Source: an uncultured delta proteobacterium (GTDB taxonomy: Bacteria > Myxococcota_A > Polyangia > Polyangiales > Polyangiaceae). Taken from it: a DNA stretch of 64,000 nucleotides. The notes under the pieces were generated by a model. It was not told the DNA's origin. It worked only from the letters and a program-made list of their open reading frames with translations, and made no database searches. Positions 29,301 through 37,114 of this stretch are shown piece by piece (within the stretch, counting starts at the first letter, position 1; each line of letters opens with the position of its first letter). The position numbers and the translations under genes were made by a program. Location of the stretch: the NCBI GenBank assembly GCA_903906315.1, contig CAIVJW010000027.1, positions 1 through 64,000 on the forward strand. The letters are read 5' to 3'.

Positions 29301-31741
29301 CCGAGACGTCGCAGGAGCTCCACCTGCATCTGCACGTCGCCGCGCTCGGCAGCGTCGTCGACGAGCAGGCTCAAGGCGTCGGGGTCGTCGCCGTCGAGGA
29401 GCAGCAGCTCGAGCGTCTCGCGCGCCCCTTCCTTGTCCTCGAGCTCGCGCTGCACCTCGGCGGCGGCGCGGCGCGTGGCCATGCGCCGCGCGCGGTCGGT
29501 GAGCCGCTCGGCGCGGACGAGCAGGAACTTCACGAGGTCCGCGCGGCGGTCGGCCTTGCGGTACTGGTCCTCGAGCGACGCGGCGTACGCATCGCTGGCG
29601 GGGTCGAGCTCGGTCGCCTGCTCGAGCTTGACTATCGCGTTGTCGAACTCGGTCGCGAGCAGCCACTGCTCGGCGGCGAGCGCGAAGAGCGCCGCTTGCG
29701 GCTTGCCGTCGGTGAGCTGCGCGCGCTGCTCGAGCGCGTTGGCGACGTCCGCCGGGCGGCCCGCCTCCGCGAAGGCCTTCTCCGCGAGCTCCCAGAGCTT
29801 GCCCTGACCGAGCGCCTCGGCGGCCTCGGAGAAGGCCTCGCCCGCGCCGCCGGCGTCACCGAGCTTGTGCCGCAGCTCGCCGAGCTTCTGCAGGAGGCCC
29901 CCACGCGCGGGGACGTCGGTGATGCTGACGACGTTGTCGGCGATCGCCTGGGCCGCGAGGTCGGGCCGATCGCCCTTCTCGTAGAGCTTGACCGCCGTCT
30001 GCACCGCGGTGTCGTCCTCGGGCGCCAGCATGGCGATGCGGGCCCACGCCTCGGCGGCGGAGACCGGATCCTTGCGCTTGGACTCGTGCAGCGTGGCGAG
30101 CTTCTTCTCGAGGGCGATCTTCTGCTCCGTGTCGGGAGCGCTCATCGCCTCCTGCTCGAGCAGCGGCGCGAGATCGTCCCAGCGCGAGCCCTTCTCGAGG
30201 AGCCGCCGGAGCTGGTCGCGCGCCGGCTCGTCCCCGCGGTCGAGCTGACAGATCTGCTTCCACGCCGAGATGGCGGTCTCGATGTCGCGGAGCTGCGACT
30301 CGCAGAGACCCGCCACGTCGCGGAGCTGCGCCTTGCGCGTCTCGGTGCTCGAGGTCGCCACACGCGACGCCGCGAGCAGCACGTCGCGAAGGTCGCCGTA
30401 CATGCGCTTCTGGCGGAGGTACTCCTCGCACCACGAGAGCGCCTCGGGGTTTGCCGCGTCGACCTTGAGGGCCTCGCGGTACTTTGCGAGCGCCTGGGGC
30501 TTCTTGCCCTTCTGGTTCTCCGACTGCGCCTCCTCGAGGAGCGCGGAGAGATCGGCCACGGGCACCGAAGGCTGTGCGGGCGCGACGGGCTGCGCCGGCG
30601 CGGGATCGGCGGCGGGAGCCGGTGCGACCACGGACGGCGTGGGCGCGGCGGCCGCCGGAGCGGCCGAATGGACCGGCCCCGACGGAGGAGCGGACGCCCT
30701 CGCGGCTCCGAGGTTCTGCGCGGCGACGGCAGCCATGAAGCCGCCCGGGTTCGCGGCGAGGTAGCCGGTGTAGAAGGGCCCGAGCTCGTCGCCCTTGCCG
30801 AGGATCTTGCCGTAGTAGTCGGCCAGCTGCATCGCGCGGTCGTCGCCCGGCGTCGCGCGCAGCGCCGACACCGAGTAGCTGTAGCCGTACTCGCCGTCGT
30901 ACATCTCGGCGAGCGACAGGAACAGGCGCGCGCACTCCTGCCGCTCCTGTGCGGGGACGGCCTCGCCGCCATCGATCCGCTCCAGGACGAGCGACCCGAC
31001 CTCCTGCGTGAGCGCGACGTCGTCCGGCAGGAAGGAGCGGGCGCCGCGGAGCGATGCGGTCGCGCCCGCGAGGTCGCCCGCGCGACGACGGACGTCGGCC
31101 TCGTCGCGGTAGAGCGCGATCTTGCGTTCGGCGTCGTCGACGATGGCCTGCTCCATCGCGAAGAACGGCACCGCGTCGGCCCACTGCTGCTGGGCCTTGA
31201 GGATCTCGCGCGCGGCGTAGATGGCGTAGGCGTTGGCCGGATCGAGCTCCGCGAGGCGGCGCCAGTTTTCGACGGCGCGCTCCGGGCGCGCGATGCTGGG
31301 CTCGCTCCACAACCGACCGAGCTCGTCGTGCATCGCGATGAGCTGCTCGCGCACCTCGGGGCGATCCGGCAGGATCGTCGTGAGCGCCTTCACGAGGCGC
31401 TCGAGCAGCGCAGCGAGACCCTTTTGGTCGCCCTTCTCGCGGTAGAGCCCGGCGAGCCGCTCGGCCGCCACGCGCTGCGTCGGGTCCTTGTCGATCGCGC
31501 TCATCAGCGTGCGCGCCGCGTGGTGCGCATCGCCGATCGTGGTCGACCAGACGTTGGCGGCCTCGCTCAGCCAATGCGCCGCGTACGCGGGATCGGCGGT
31601 CGCGGTACCGACCTTCTCCAGTAATATCGCGTAGGAACGCGGATCCTGGGTGCCGGCGCGGTGCGCATAGGCCAGCGCTTCCTCGTCGTGCGGGTTCGCA
31701 ACCAAGCGCTGGATCAGCGTTTCCATCTCGCGGGCGTCCAT
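26354..31741 (-). CDS. Giant TPR protein with low-complexity C-terminus
   Basis: 1795 residues from the ATG at 31741 (a second Met lies five codons on). The N-terminal ~1400 residues are helical repeats of TPR type, several with the A/G-x-L-Y and W-x-R-L-A-E pattern (EAWARIAMLAPEDDTA, AVENWRRLAELDPANAYAIY, QEVGSLVLERIDGG). The last ~350 residues are low complexity: Pro/Ala/Val-rich, then Ala/Gln/Tyr-rich with AYAPYGASDAQ-like repeats. No signal peptide or membrane segment is seen, so it is likely a cytoplasmic scaffold. The stop overlaps the LD-carboxypeptidase start. Function unknown; motility or envelope assembly would be speculation. Confidence 0.8.
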   Translation of the reverse strand: MDAREMETLIQRLVANPHDEEALAYAHRAGTQDPRSYAILLEKVGTATADPAYAAHWLSEAANVWSTTIGDAHHAARTLMSAIDKDPTQRVAAERLAGLYREKGDQKGLAALLERLVKALTTILPDRPEVREQLIAMHDELGRLWSEPSIARPERAVENWRRLAELDPANAYAIYAAREILKAQQQWADAVPFFAMEQAIVDDAERKIALYRDEADVRRRAGDLAGATASLRGARSFLPDDVALTQEVGSLVLERIDGGEAVPAQERQECARLFLSLAEMYDGEYGYSYSVSALRATPGDDRAMQLADYYGKILGKGDELGPFYTGYLAANPGGFMAAVAAQNLGAARASAPPSGPVHSAAPAAAAPTPSVVAPAPAADPAPAQPVAPAQPSVPVADLSALLEEAQSENQKGKKPQALAKYREALKVDAANPEALSWCEEYLRQKRMYGDLRDVLLAASRVATSSTETRKAQLRDVAGLCESQLRDIETAISAWKQICQLDRGDEPARDQLRRLLEKGSRWDDLAPLLEQEAMSAPDTEQKIALEKKLATLHESKRKDPVSAAEAWARIAMLAPEDDTAVQTAVKLYEKGDRPDLAAQAIADNVVSITDVPARGGLLQKLGELRHKLGDAGGAGEAFSEAAEALGQGKLWELAEKAFAEAGRPADVANALEQRAQLTDGKPQAALFALAAEQWLLATEFDNAIVKLEQATELDPASDAYAASLEDQYRKADRRADLVKFLLVRAERLTDRARRMATRRAAAEVQRELEDKEGARETLELLLLDGDDPDALSLLVDDAAERGDVQMQVELLRRLGAAATDPEQKLAIALREAELLADSIGDLEQAIERYEAIHRMAPSNRTALRAIADLAEKRDDPKGAADALERELALTAGPERTEIAQRLGQLYEGPLGDPRGAIRALDVVHSADAEDFDAAARLLKLCEDLELWDRVPALLTSLIEVEGDDDEASAMTRRLADVLADRLGRGDEALAGLEKLADQGDEACRKAYVDLGDRLGWKGIVATKLVAWHESSSGPERNEALRGSFERFLSIGRETDAVQVAMELARSRGADGELASRLEEIATRAKDLDALGVAHEILSRDLSGPARAAELVRQAEVLVAAGVDPIEAMQHGESALTSVPPGEVEGLLGRLAALTQAPGHVIDLYERQVGRCRLPADRLAALARAAQVAAERGATDRARGFFELALSGGVQEETISGLEGAALTGDERAGSTALRSILAEALAAGGQGSRDGGRTRGALLRRAATIAHRDLGDIDRAFGWLGDAIVTHVDDASLEALEHLGFKVEDMSRVEATLGRALEEVFDGPLVRKLLQRRAKLRREVLGDRKGAAVDLKKLHDLSPSDQDVMNELSALLLELGDHRGMIQLYEDQILRGRDPSLRAELARKVARIWEEDVGDAREAADAWRRVLRMKAGDPDAGAGLERAKAGKLKRPPPPPAPHGDGKATPSSPPPAMVAPPTMAKRPPAEASPDPAPPPPIAFVAPPAFVAVPAPVELDLEAEAEPELVAEPTPVEPLVVPLPVPPLAFDAGLHGMPSYGQNPSAYAAPPAFVSHDASAPLSGSPEAPRVDAYAHPYAQPEPAAYVPAPEAHPPAYAEAYGEPEALAAPAYAATQDPQAAYAPYGASDAQAVAYAPDDGAAQPSQAQGYGQAEAQQAQGGYADPFTPIDPATAAQYATYYQAQAAVDPQAAAWAVYYAQIAQMDPQQAFAWQMQAHAAQVAQAAGGADPAAAGGYAPVAGASSAQPLHASSLDGMEDSIADVDDAELLEDDVSGQHQRPRE

Positions 31742-31931
31742 CGTTTGAGTGGCGCGAAGGTACACGGTAGCGACGCAATCGTACAGGGACCTCGACGCCC
31801 GGATCGTGGGGGACCGGCCGCCCTCGCCGTCCCGCAGGGGGGACGGGACGCGCCGACCGCGGCGACGGCCGTCGGGGGCGGTCGCACCAGCGAGGGAACG
31901 GCGCCGACGCGCCGGCGCTGGGCGAGCTCGA

Positions 31932-33455
31932 TCAGGGCTCGAAGCGCGAGTACGAAGAGGGCTTCTTCGGCGTGGCAGGCTTGCGCGCCGGAGAAGGAGG
32001 AGGCGGGGGCTGCGCGGCGCGAGCCGAGGCCGCAACGAGGGGCGATGCGGTGAGCACGGCGGGCGCGGCGGGCTCCGGAGACGACGCGGGCGGCGTGACC
32101 GCGGCGAGCTTCACCGCCTGCCCGAGCCCGCTCGCGGCCGCAGCGACGCCCGCGCGGGCGCGCTCTGCCGCGCCCGACGAGCCGCCGCGCAGGGCGCCGA
32201 CGGCGAAGAGCGCGCCGACCAACCCGCCGACGAGCGCGCCGCCAGCGAGGATGGCCGCCCGCGGCGGGCGTACGCGACGCGGAGCGCCGGGCTCGGCCGG
32301 GAGGAGCGAGTCGAGGTCGTCGCGGACGACCGGCGCGACCGCCGCGGTGGTCGCCGTGACGGGCGCGACGTGGCGCGGCTCGGCGATCGCGGCGTCGAGA
32401 TCGGCGAGGAACGCTCGCGCGGTCGCGGGCCGGTCGTCGGGGTCCTTGGCCAGGGCGCGCATCACGAGAGCGCCGAGCGGCGCCGGGATGCCGTGGTCGG
32501 GCGCCGCCTCGAGGGGCGGCACGGGCAGCGACTTGATGTGGCGCGCCATCACGACGACGGCGTCGTCGTCGACGAACGGCGGGCGACCGACGAGCATCTG
32601 GTAGAGCAGCACGCCGAGCGAGTAGAGGTCGCTGCGCGCGTCGAGCGGCCGGCCCTGCGCCTGCTCCGGCGACATGTAGCGCGGCGTGCCGAAGACCGTG
32701 CCCGCCTGCGTCTCGAGCACGTCGACCGCGCCGGCGGCCTCGGTGACCAGCTTGGCGATGCCGAAGTCGAGGAGCTTGCAGACCTCGCCGGACTCGCCGC
32801 CGTCGGGGCGGCAGAGGAACAGGTTGTCGGGCTTGAGGTCGCGATGGATGACGCCCTTGTCGTGGGCCTCGGCGAGGCTCGCGAGCGCGTGTCGGGCGAC
32901 GCGCACGGCAGCGGTCGGGGCCAGGCGGCGCACGCGCTTGAGCCGCGCCCCGAGCGACTCGCCCTCGAGGAGCTCCATCGCGAGGTAGAGCGACGTGCCG
33001 CCGCCGAAGCCGTCGTCGGCGGGCGCTTCGGCGATCTCGCCGAAGTCGAACACCGTCACCGTGTTCGGCGACGCGAGGAGGCTCAGGGCGCGGGCCTCGC
33101 GCACGAAGCGCTGCTTGGCGACGGCGTCGATCGCGCGGTCCGATCGGAGCACCTTCAGCGCGACCCAGCGGCCCATCGCCTCGTGACGCGCGCGGTAGAC
33201 GGTGCCCATCGAGCCCGCGCCGAGCTTGGCGACGACGACGAAGCGGCCACCGATGGTCGCGCCGAGCAGCGGGTCGCCGTCCGCCTCGGCGAGGGCGGCG
33301 CGGGTGACGTAGGCGAAGCCGTCCTCCGGACAGCGCCGCAGCGCGCCGCTCAGCGCGCCCGGCGGCGCGTCGCTCGCGACGCGGCAGCGCGGGCAGACCC
33401 ATCCCTCGGGCGGGCGCGAGGAGCGCGGGGGCGAGTCCGCGTGGGGGGGCGGCAC
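31932..33455 (-). CDS. Hanks-type Ser/Thr protein kinase
   Basis: 507 residues, GTG start. A CPRC and CPEDG pair (Cys21, Cys24, Cys42) forms a short zinc-ribbon-like N-terminus. The kinase domain (about 69-345) has the glycine loop LGAGSMGTVYRA, catalytic Lys101 in VALKVLRSD, HRDLKPDN at 204-211 with Asp206, DFG at 230-232 and a GTPRYMSPEQ activation segment, so it should be active. A single membrane segment (AAILAGGALVGGLVGALFAVG) near residue 400 is followed by a short periplasmic Pro/Ala/Ser-rich tail without a known sensor. It follows the Cys-rich lipoprotein by 16 bases and precedes the giant TPR gene. Confidence 0.93.
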   Translation of the reverse strand: MPPPHADSPPRSSRPPEGWVCPRCRVASDAPPGALSGALRRCPEDGFAYVTRAALAEADGDPLLGATIGGRFVVVAKLGAGSMGTVYRARHEAMGRWVALKVLRSDRAIDAVAKQRFVREARALSLLASPNTVTVFDFGEIAEAPADDGFGGGTSLYLAMELLEGESLGARLKRVRRLAPTAAVRVARHALASLAEAHDKGVIHRDLKPDNLFLCRPDGGESGEVCKLLDFGIAKLVTEAAGAVDVLETQAGTVFGTPRYMSPEQAQGRPLDARSDLYSLGVLLYQMLVGRPPFVDDDAVVVMARHIKSLPVPPLEAAPDHGIPAPLGALVMRALAKDPDDRPATARAFLADLDAAIAEPRHVAPVTATTAAVAPVVRDDLDSLLPAEPGAPRRVRPPRAAILAGGALVGGLVGALFAVGALRGGSSGAAERARAGVAAAASGLGQAVKLAAVTPPASSPEPAAPAVLTASPLVAASARAAQPPPPPSPARKPATPKKPSSYSRFEP

Positions 33456-33471
33456 GATGGCAGCACGAAGG

Positions 33472-34503
33472 CTACTTCATCTGGCAGCGCAAGGCTCGCG
33501 GTGTCGAGGCTCCGGCGTCGGCGGCCTCGGCGGGGCGGCACACGAACGCCGGGTCCGCGCAGCTCGCGTCCGTGCAGCATGCGTCGGTGCACATGCCCTT
33601 ACCCAACGCATCCGCGGCGCACTCCCCGCTCCGGCACTCGTGGCCGCTCGCGCACTCGTGGCCGAGCCCGAACGCGGCCCCGATCGGGAGGACGGCGGCG
33701 CAGGCGCGGAAGGCCCCGTCGGCGCGGACGACCTCGACGCACGCGAGGGGCGAGCCGTCGGGGAGCGTGGCGCAGGTCGTGGAGCTGCAGCACGGTTCGA
33801 CGCAGAACGAGCGACCGCCCAGGGGCGCGCAGAAGGAGGAGGAGCACTCGTCGTCGGCGGCGCAGGGCGCGAGGACCGGCTTGCGCGACGACCCCGAGCC
33901 GCAGACCCAGTGGCTCCCCTGAGCGAGGGCCGTCGCCGCGAGCCGGCATGCGCCGCCGGAGACGGCGCACCCCGCGTCGGAGCAGCAGCCGTCGAGGCAC
34001 CGTGCTTCCTCGCAGAGCCCCGATCGACAGTCCGAGGGCGCCGAGCACGCCGTCCCCACGCTGCCCGAGCCGGGCGCGGCGCGATCGACCTCGGCGGCGG
34101 GACGGCAGAAGCTCGCCCCGCCGAGCGGAGCGACCCAGCAGACGACGTCGCCGCGCGCGCCGTGGGCGGCGTCCACGGCACCGTCGCAATCGCTCGAGGA
34201 GCAGCAGGGCCGCGAGCACGTACGGCCGCCGCTACCGCCGAAAGAGGGCGGTTCGAGGCAAATCTGGCCCGCCTCGCAATCGGCCTCGACGGCGCAGGGC
34301 CCGCCGAGCCGGCGGGGGCCCTCGACGCTGGGGACGCACACGCCCTCGACGCACGTCGACCCGGCGACGCAAGCGGGCGGACCGACCGCACCGTCCTCGA
34401 CGCAGTGGACGGCATGAAGCTCGCCGTCGACGATCACCTGGCAGCTCGCGGCCGCAGCGATGGCGGCCAGCGCCGCGACGATCCGGCGCCTCGTCGGGGG
34501 CAT
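33472..34503 (-). CDS. Cys-rich lipoprotein
   Basis: 343 residues; the ATG at 34503 overlaps the previous stop (ATGA). Signal with lipobox: MPPTRRRIVA, an Ala-rich core and AAASC with Cys21. The mature part has more than 35 Cys in repeats of the CxxxxDC and SGxC type (DCRSGLCEEARC, CCSSSDCDG, CASGHECRSGECA), the pattern of disulfide-rich EGF-like or myxobacterial surface modules. It would be outer-membrane anchored and probably surface exposed. It sits between a TPR membrane protein and the kinase in one direction, possibly an operon. No enzymatic motif. Confidence 0.8.
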   Translation of the reverse strand: MPPTRRRIVAALAAIAAAASCQVIVDGELHAVHCVEDGAVGPPACVAGSTCVEGVCVPSVEGPRRLGGPCAVEADCEAGQICLEPPSFGGSGGRTCSRPCCSSSDCDGAVDAAHGARGDVVCWVAPLGGASFCRPAAEVDRAAPGSGSVGTACSAPSDCRSGLCEEARCLDGCCSDAGCAVSGGACRLAATALAQGSHWVCGSGSSRKPVLAPCAADDECSSSFCAPLGGRSFCVEPCCSSTTCATLPDGSPLACVEVVRADGAFRACAAVLPIGAAFGLGHECASGHECRSGECAADALGKGMCTDACCTDASCADPAFVCRPAEAADAGASTPRALRCQMK

Positions 34504-35333
34504 CAGAAGGTCACCTGGAAGCGCCCTCCCGCGGGGCCGAGGCCCACGCGGAGCGACCCGCCCGCCGCAGCGGGGGGCGCTGTCGGCGCGCCGTGCGAGC
34601 CGCGCGCCAGCCACGCGAACACCGCGGTGCCGCCGGCGACCGCGCCGACGAGGAACGAGACGTCCGCCAGCACGGCGAGCCGGTGCGCGTGCGCCGCCTG
34701 GGCTTGGAGGTCCTCGACGCCCACGCCGGCGCCGGTGGCGGCCGAATCGCCCGGCGACGTGGCGAGCGCGGCTGCGCCGAGGATGCCACCGACGAGGATC
34801 GCCCCACCGGCGACGGCGCCGAGGGTCACGACGAGGACGTCGGGGCCACGCGACCCGGGCGACGCCGGGGCGACGACGACCAACGGGGCGGCGACCGGCG
34901 GGGCCGCGGAAGCCGCCGCGGGCCCGCGGAGGCCGGGCGCCCTGCGGTCGGAGAGCGCCCGCCGCGCGCCCTCGATGCGCTTGAGGGTCGAGAGCGCGCG
35001 CTCTCGGAGCTTCGCGTCGGTCTCGATGTCGAGGTAGTGCCGGTAGTAGGCCTCGGCGGCGTCGAACTCGAGCAGCTTCTCGTGCAAAACCGCCAGGTTG
35101 TAGACGAGCTCGGTGCCGCCGGGGTCGAGCTCGAGCGCGCGCTCCAGCTTCTCGATCGCGGCGTGGTACTGGCCCTGCTCGTAGAGCACGCGCGCCTGGT
35201 CGTGCAGCCCCTTGGCCTCGGCCGCGCCGGCGCTCGACTCGGCGGCGATCGGTCGCGGCGCGGCGGTCTGCGCGGCCGCGGGGACGGCGACGAGCAGGGC
35301 GAGCGCGAGCGCGGCCGTGCGGGGAGCCTGCAT
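34503..35333 (-). CDS. Exported TPR protein with two membrane segments
   Basis: 276 residues. Signal peptide MQAPRTAALALALLVAV, cut after PAAAQ. Two to three TPR units (residues ~40-115, AKGLHDQARVLYEQGQYHAA, GGTELVYNLAVLHEKLLEF) form a periplasmic repeat region. A Pro/Ala linker leads to two hydrophobic segments (VLVVTLGAVAGGAILVGGILG and VLADVSFLVGAVAGGTAVF). The C-terminus is short. The stop overlaps the Cys-rich lipoprotein start. A TATAGC-type hexamer lies about 12 bases before the ATG. Role unknown; protein-protein contacts likely. Confidence 0.78.
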   Translation of the reverse strand: MQAPRTAALALALLVAVPAAAQTAAPRPIAAESSAGAAEAKGLHDQARVLYEQGQYHAAIEKLERALELDPGGTELVYNLAVLHEKLLEFDAAEAYYRHYLDIETDAKLRERALSTLKRIEGARRALSDRRAPGLRGPAAASAAPPVAAPLVVVAPASPGSRGPDVLVVTLGAVAGGAILVGGILGAAALATSPGDSAATGAGVGVEDLQAQAAHAHRLAVLADVSFLVGAVAGGTAVFAWLARGSHGAPTAPPAAAGGSLRVGLGPAGGRFQVTF

Positions 35334-35387
35334 GTCGGCCCGGTAGCTATAGCGTAAGGTCCGCGGAGGCGGGCGCGTTCTTCCGGC

Positions 35388-36095
35388 ATGAACCCCGCGC
35401 ACGCAGGCCTACGAACGTGGTCCGGCCGACCGAGCCGGCCACAACACACCCGAGGCGTCGTGACGATCGCCGCGGTCGCCGCGACGGTCGCCGTCCTGTT
35501 CGCGCCCGGTGCGGCGCGCGCCGACGGCTACGCCGATCCGCCGGGTCACCAGGATCCGCCCTACCGGCGGAGCCCCGTCACGGTCGTCGACGACGACGAC
35601 GGTCGCACGATCCCGCCGCCCGATCCCAAGCCGAGCATCATCCGCTTCTTCGCGGGGCCCGCGGGCAAGGTCGACAAGGCCGCGGCGTCCCCCGGGCTCC
35701 TCGTCGCCGCCGACCTCGGCCGCGGGCCCGCCGGGTTCCGGCTCACCGGCGCGTGGCTGGACGTCGGCAAGGACCGCGGCGTGTCGCAGTACACCGGCGA
35801 GCTCACGATCGACTTCGGCGGGCGATCGCGGTTCCGGCCCGTGGTGGGGGCCGGCGGAGGGGTGGCGCGCTCCTCGTCGAGCGTGCGCGAGGACGGCAGC
35901 GTCGACGCGTCGACGGGCGCGACGCTCGGCGTCGGGCTCGTCCGCGCCGGGCTCGGCTTTCGCTTGCCGTTCGAGGACGCCGACGCACGGGTCGCCGTCG
36001 ACGTCACCGGCGTGCTGCCGGCGATCCGTGGCGCCACCGCGCCGGACCTCGGCCCGTGGGTGATCGGCGCGATCACCGTCGGCATCGGCTTCTGA
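35388..36095 (+). CDS. Exported protein, possible outer-membrane beta-barrel
   Basis: 235 residues from the ATG at 35388; GTG at 35460 is a shorter alternative with a GAGG sequence upstream but would leave the signal peptide without basic residues. The hydrophobic core TIAAVAATVAVLFAPGAARA is followed by a Pro/Asp-rich linker (PPDPKPS) and a region of alternating strands (PGLLVAADLGRGPAGFRL, GELTIDFGGRSRF, ATLGVGLVRAGLGFRL) ending in a Phe, which suits a small barrel. Function unknown. It is divergent from the TPR membrane protein. Confidence 0.6.
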   Translation: MNPAHAGLRTWSGRPSRPQHTRGVVTIAAVAATVAVLFAPGAARADGYADPPGHQDPPYRRSPVTVVDDDDGRTIPPPDPKPSIIRFFAGPAGKVDKAAASPGLLVAADLGRGPAGFRLTGAWLDVGKDRGVSQYTGELTIDFGGRSRFRPVVGAGGGVARSSSSVREDGSVDASTGATLGVGLVRAGLGFRLPFEDADARVAVDVTGVLPAIRGATAPDLGPWVIGAITVGIGF

Positions 36096-36105
36096 TTTGG
36101 AGGGG

Positions 36106-37035
36106 TCAGAGCCGCACGCCGGTCCCGGGCAGCGGCTTCCAGCCCTCGCGGCGCGTCGCGTACGTGCCGCGTACGAACGCGCCGAGCACCGGCGCGATGT
36201 TGCGCGCGACGTCGTCGTCCCACTCGCCGCCGTCGATGCCGTCGCGCGGCCCCAGGTCCGGCCCGAGCAGGAAGAAGCCGGGGAACCGATCGCAGGGCAC
36301 GCGCAGCGACTCGAGCTCCTCGTGGAACGCGAGGAGGTCGACGCGCACGAGGCGCACGCGCGACAGCGCCGCCTGCAGCAGGGGATCGGGCAGCGAAGCG
36401 TCGACGCCGCGGCACGGATCGCACGCGGCGGCGGTGGTCATCAGCACGAGCGCCTGACCGGCCGCCGTGGCCTCGGCGCGCTGCTTGGCGAGCTCCTCGC
36501 CGAGCGACGTCACGGCGACGCCGACGTCGACGACCGTGACCGCGCCCAAGGCGAGCGCGCGGGTCTGCTTGGGCGCGACGACCACGGGGGCGACCCTCGC
36601 GGGCGTTCGCGGGGCTGGGAGCGCGGTCGGCAACACGGCCGGGACGCGCGCCTCGGCCGTCCCGGCAGGCCGCATCGGCACCGGCACGGACGCGGCGCCC
36701 GCGTCGAGCCCCCGCACGACCACCGCGAGCGCGATCACGCCGCCCCAGGCGCACGCGAGCAGGACCCCGAGGACGAGCCCGACTCGGGCGAGCCCCGCCC
36801 CGCGCTGGCGCCCCTGGCTTTGCTCGATGTCCCGAAGCGCCATCCAGCCGAGGATCACCGCGGCGACCGCCCCGACCGGCCCGAAGACGACCGACAGGGC
36901 CGATCCGAGCGCCAGCGCGGACAGCCGCGCGCGCGGGGCCGGGCGCGCGGCGAGGTACGGATCGACGATCGGCGGCGAAGCGTCCTCGACCGGGGCGACC
37001 GGATCGTCACGGTGCGAGCGAAACACCGGGGTCAC
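36106..37035 (-). CDS. DUF4190-like membrane protein with thioredoxin-like C-terminal domain
   Basis: 309 residues, GTG start. N-terminal part has two membrane segments in the DUF4190 style (LALGSALSVVFGPVGAVAAV and ARVGLVLGVLLACAWGGVIALAVV), separated by a short loop. A Pro/Ala linker leads to a C-terminal thioredoxin-like region with LVLMTTAAACDPCRGVDA, where CDPC is the redox pair, and a Pro-containing strand in RVPCDRFPGFFLLGP. The C-terminal domain is probably periplasmic. Thioredoxin-like proteins with CxxC act in disulfide exchange or reduction; the partner is unknown. The combination is unusual. Confidence 0.75.
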   Translation of the reverse strand: MTPVFRSHRDDPVAPVEDASPPIVDPYLAARPAPRARLSALALGSALSVVFGPVGAVAAVILGWMALRDIEQSQGRQRGAGLARVGLVLGVLLACAWGGVIALAVVVRGLDAGAASVPVPMRPAGTAEARVPAVLPTALPAPRTPARVAPVVVAPKQTRALALGAVTVVDVGVAVTSLGEELAKQRAEATAAGQALVLMTTAAACDPCRGVDASLPDPLLQAALSRVRLVRVDLLAFHEELESLRVPCDRFPGFFLLGPDLGPRDGIDGGEWDDDVARNIAPVLGAFVRGTYATRREGWKPLPGTGVRL

Positions 37036-37041
37036 CCTGCG

Positions 37042-37047
37042 ATGCTA
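37042..37047 (-). promoter_or_regulatory. TAGCAT -10-like hexamer, leaderless spacing
   Basis: On the minus strand TAGCAT is followed by six bases and the GTG at 37035. Confidence 0.45.
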
Positions 37048-37114
37048 GCGCCGCGAGGAGCCGCGCGCCCGCCGCGGAGCGCCAGCGTGGCGGACCGCTC
37101 TCGACGGCCCGCGA

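Noticed and set aside
33469-33474. TAGCCT hexamer 13 bases before the kinase GTG on the minus strand as another TAGNNT promoter
   Set aside because: Its TAG is the stop codon of the upstream lipoprotein gene, so the match is not independent evidence.
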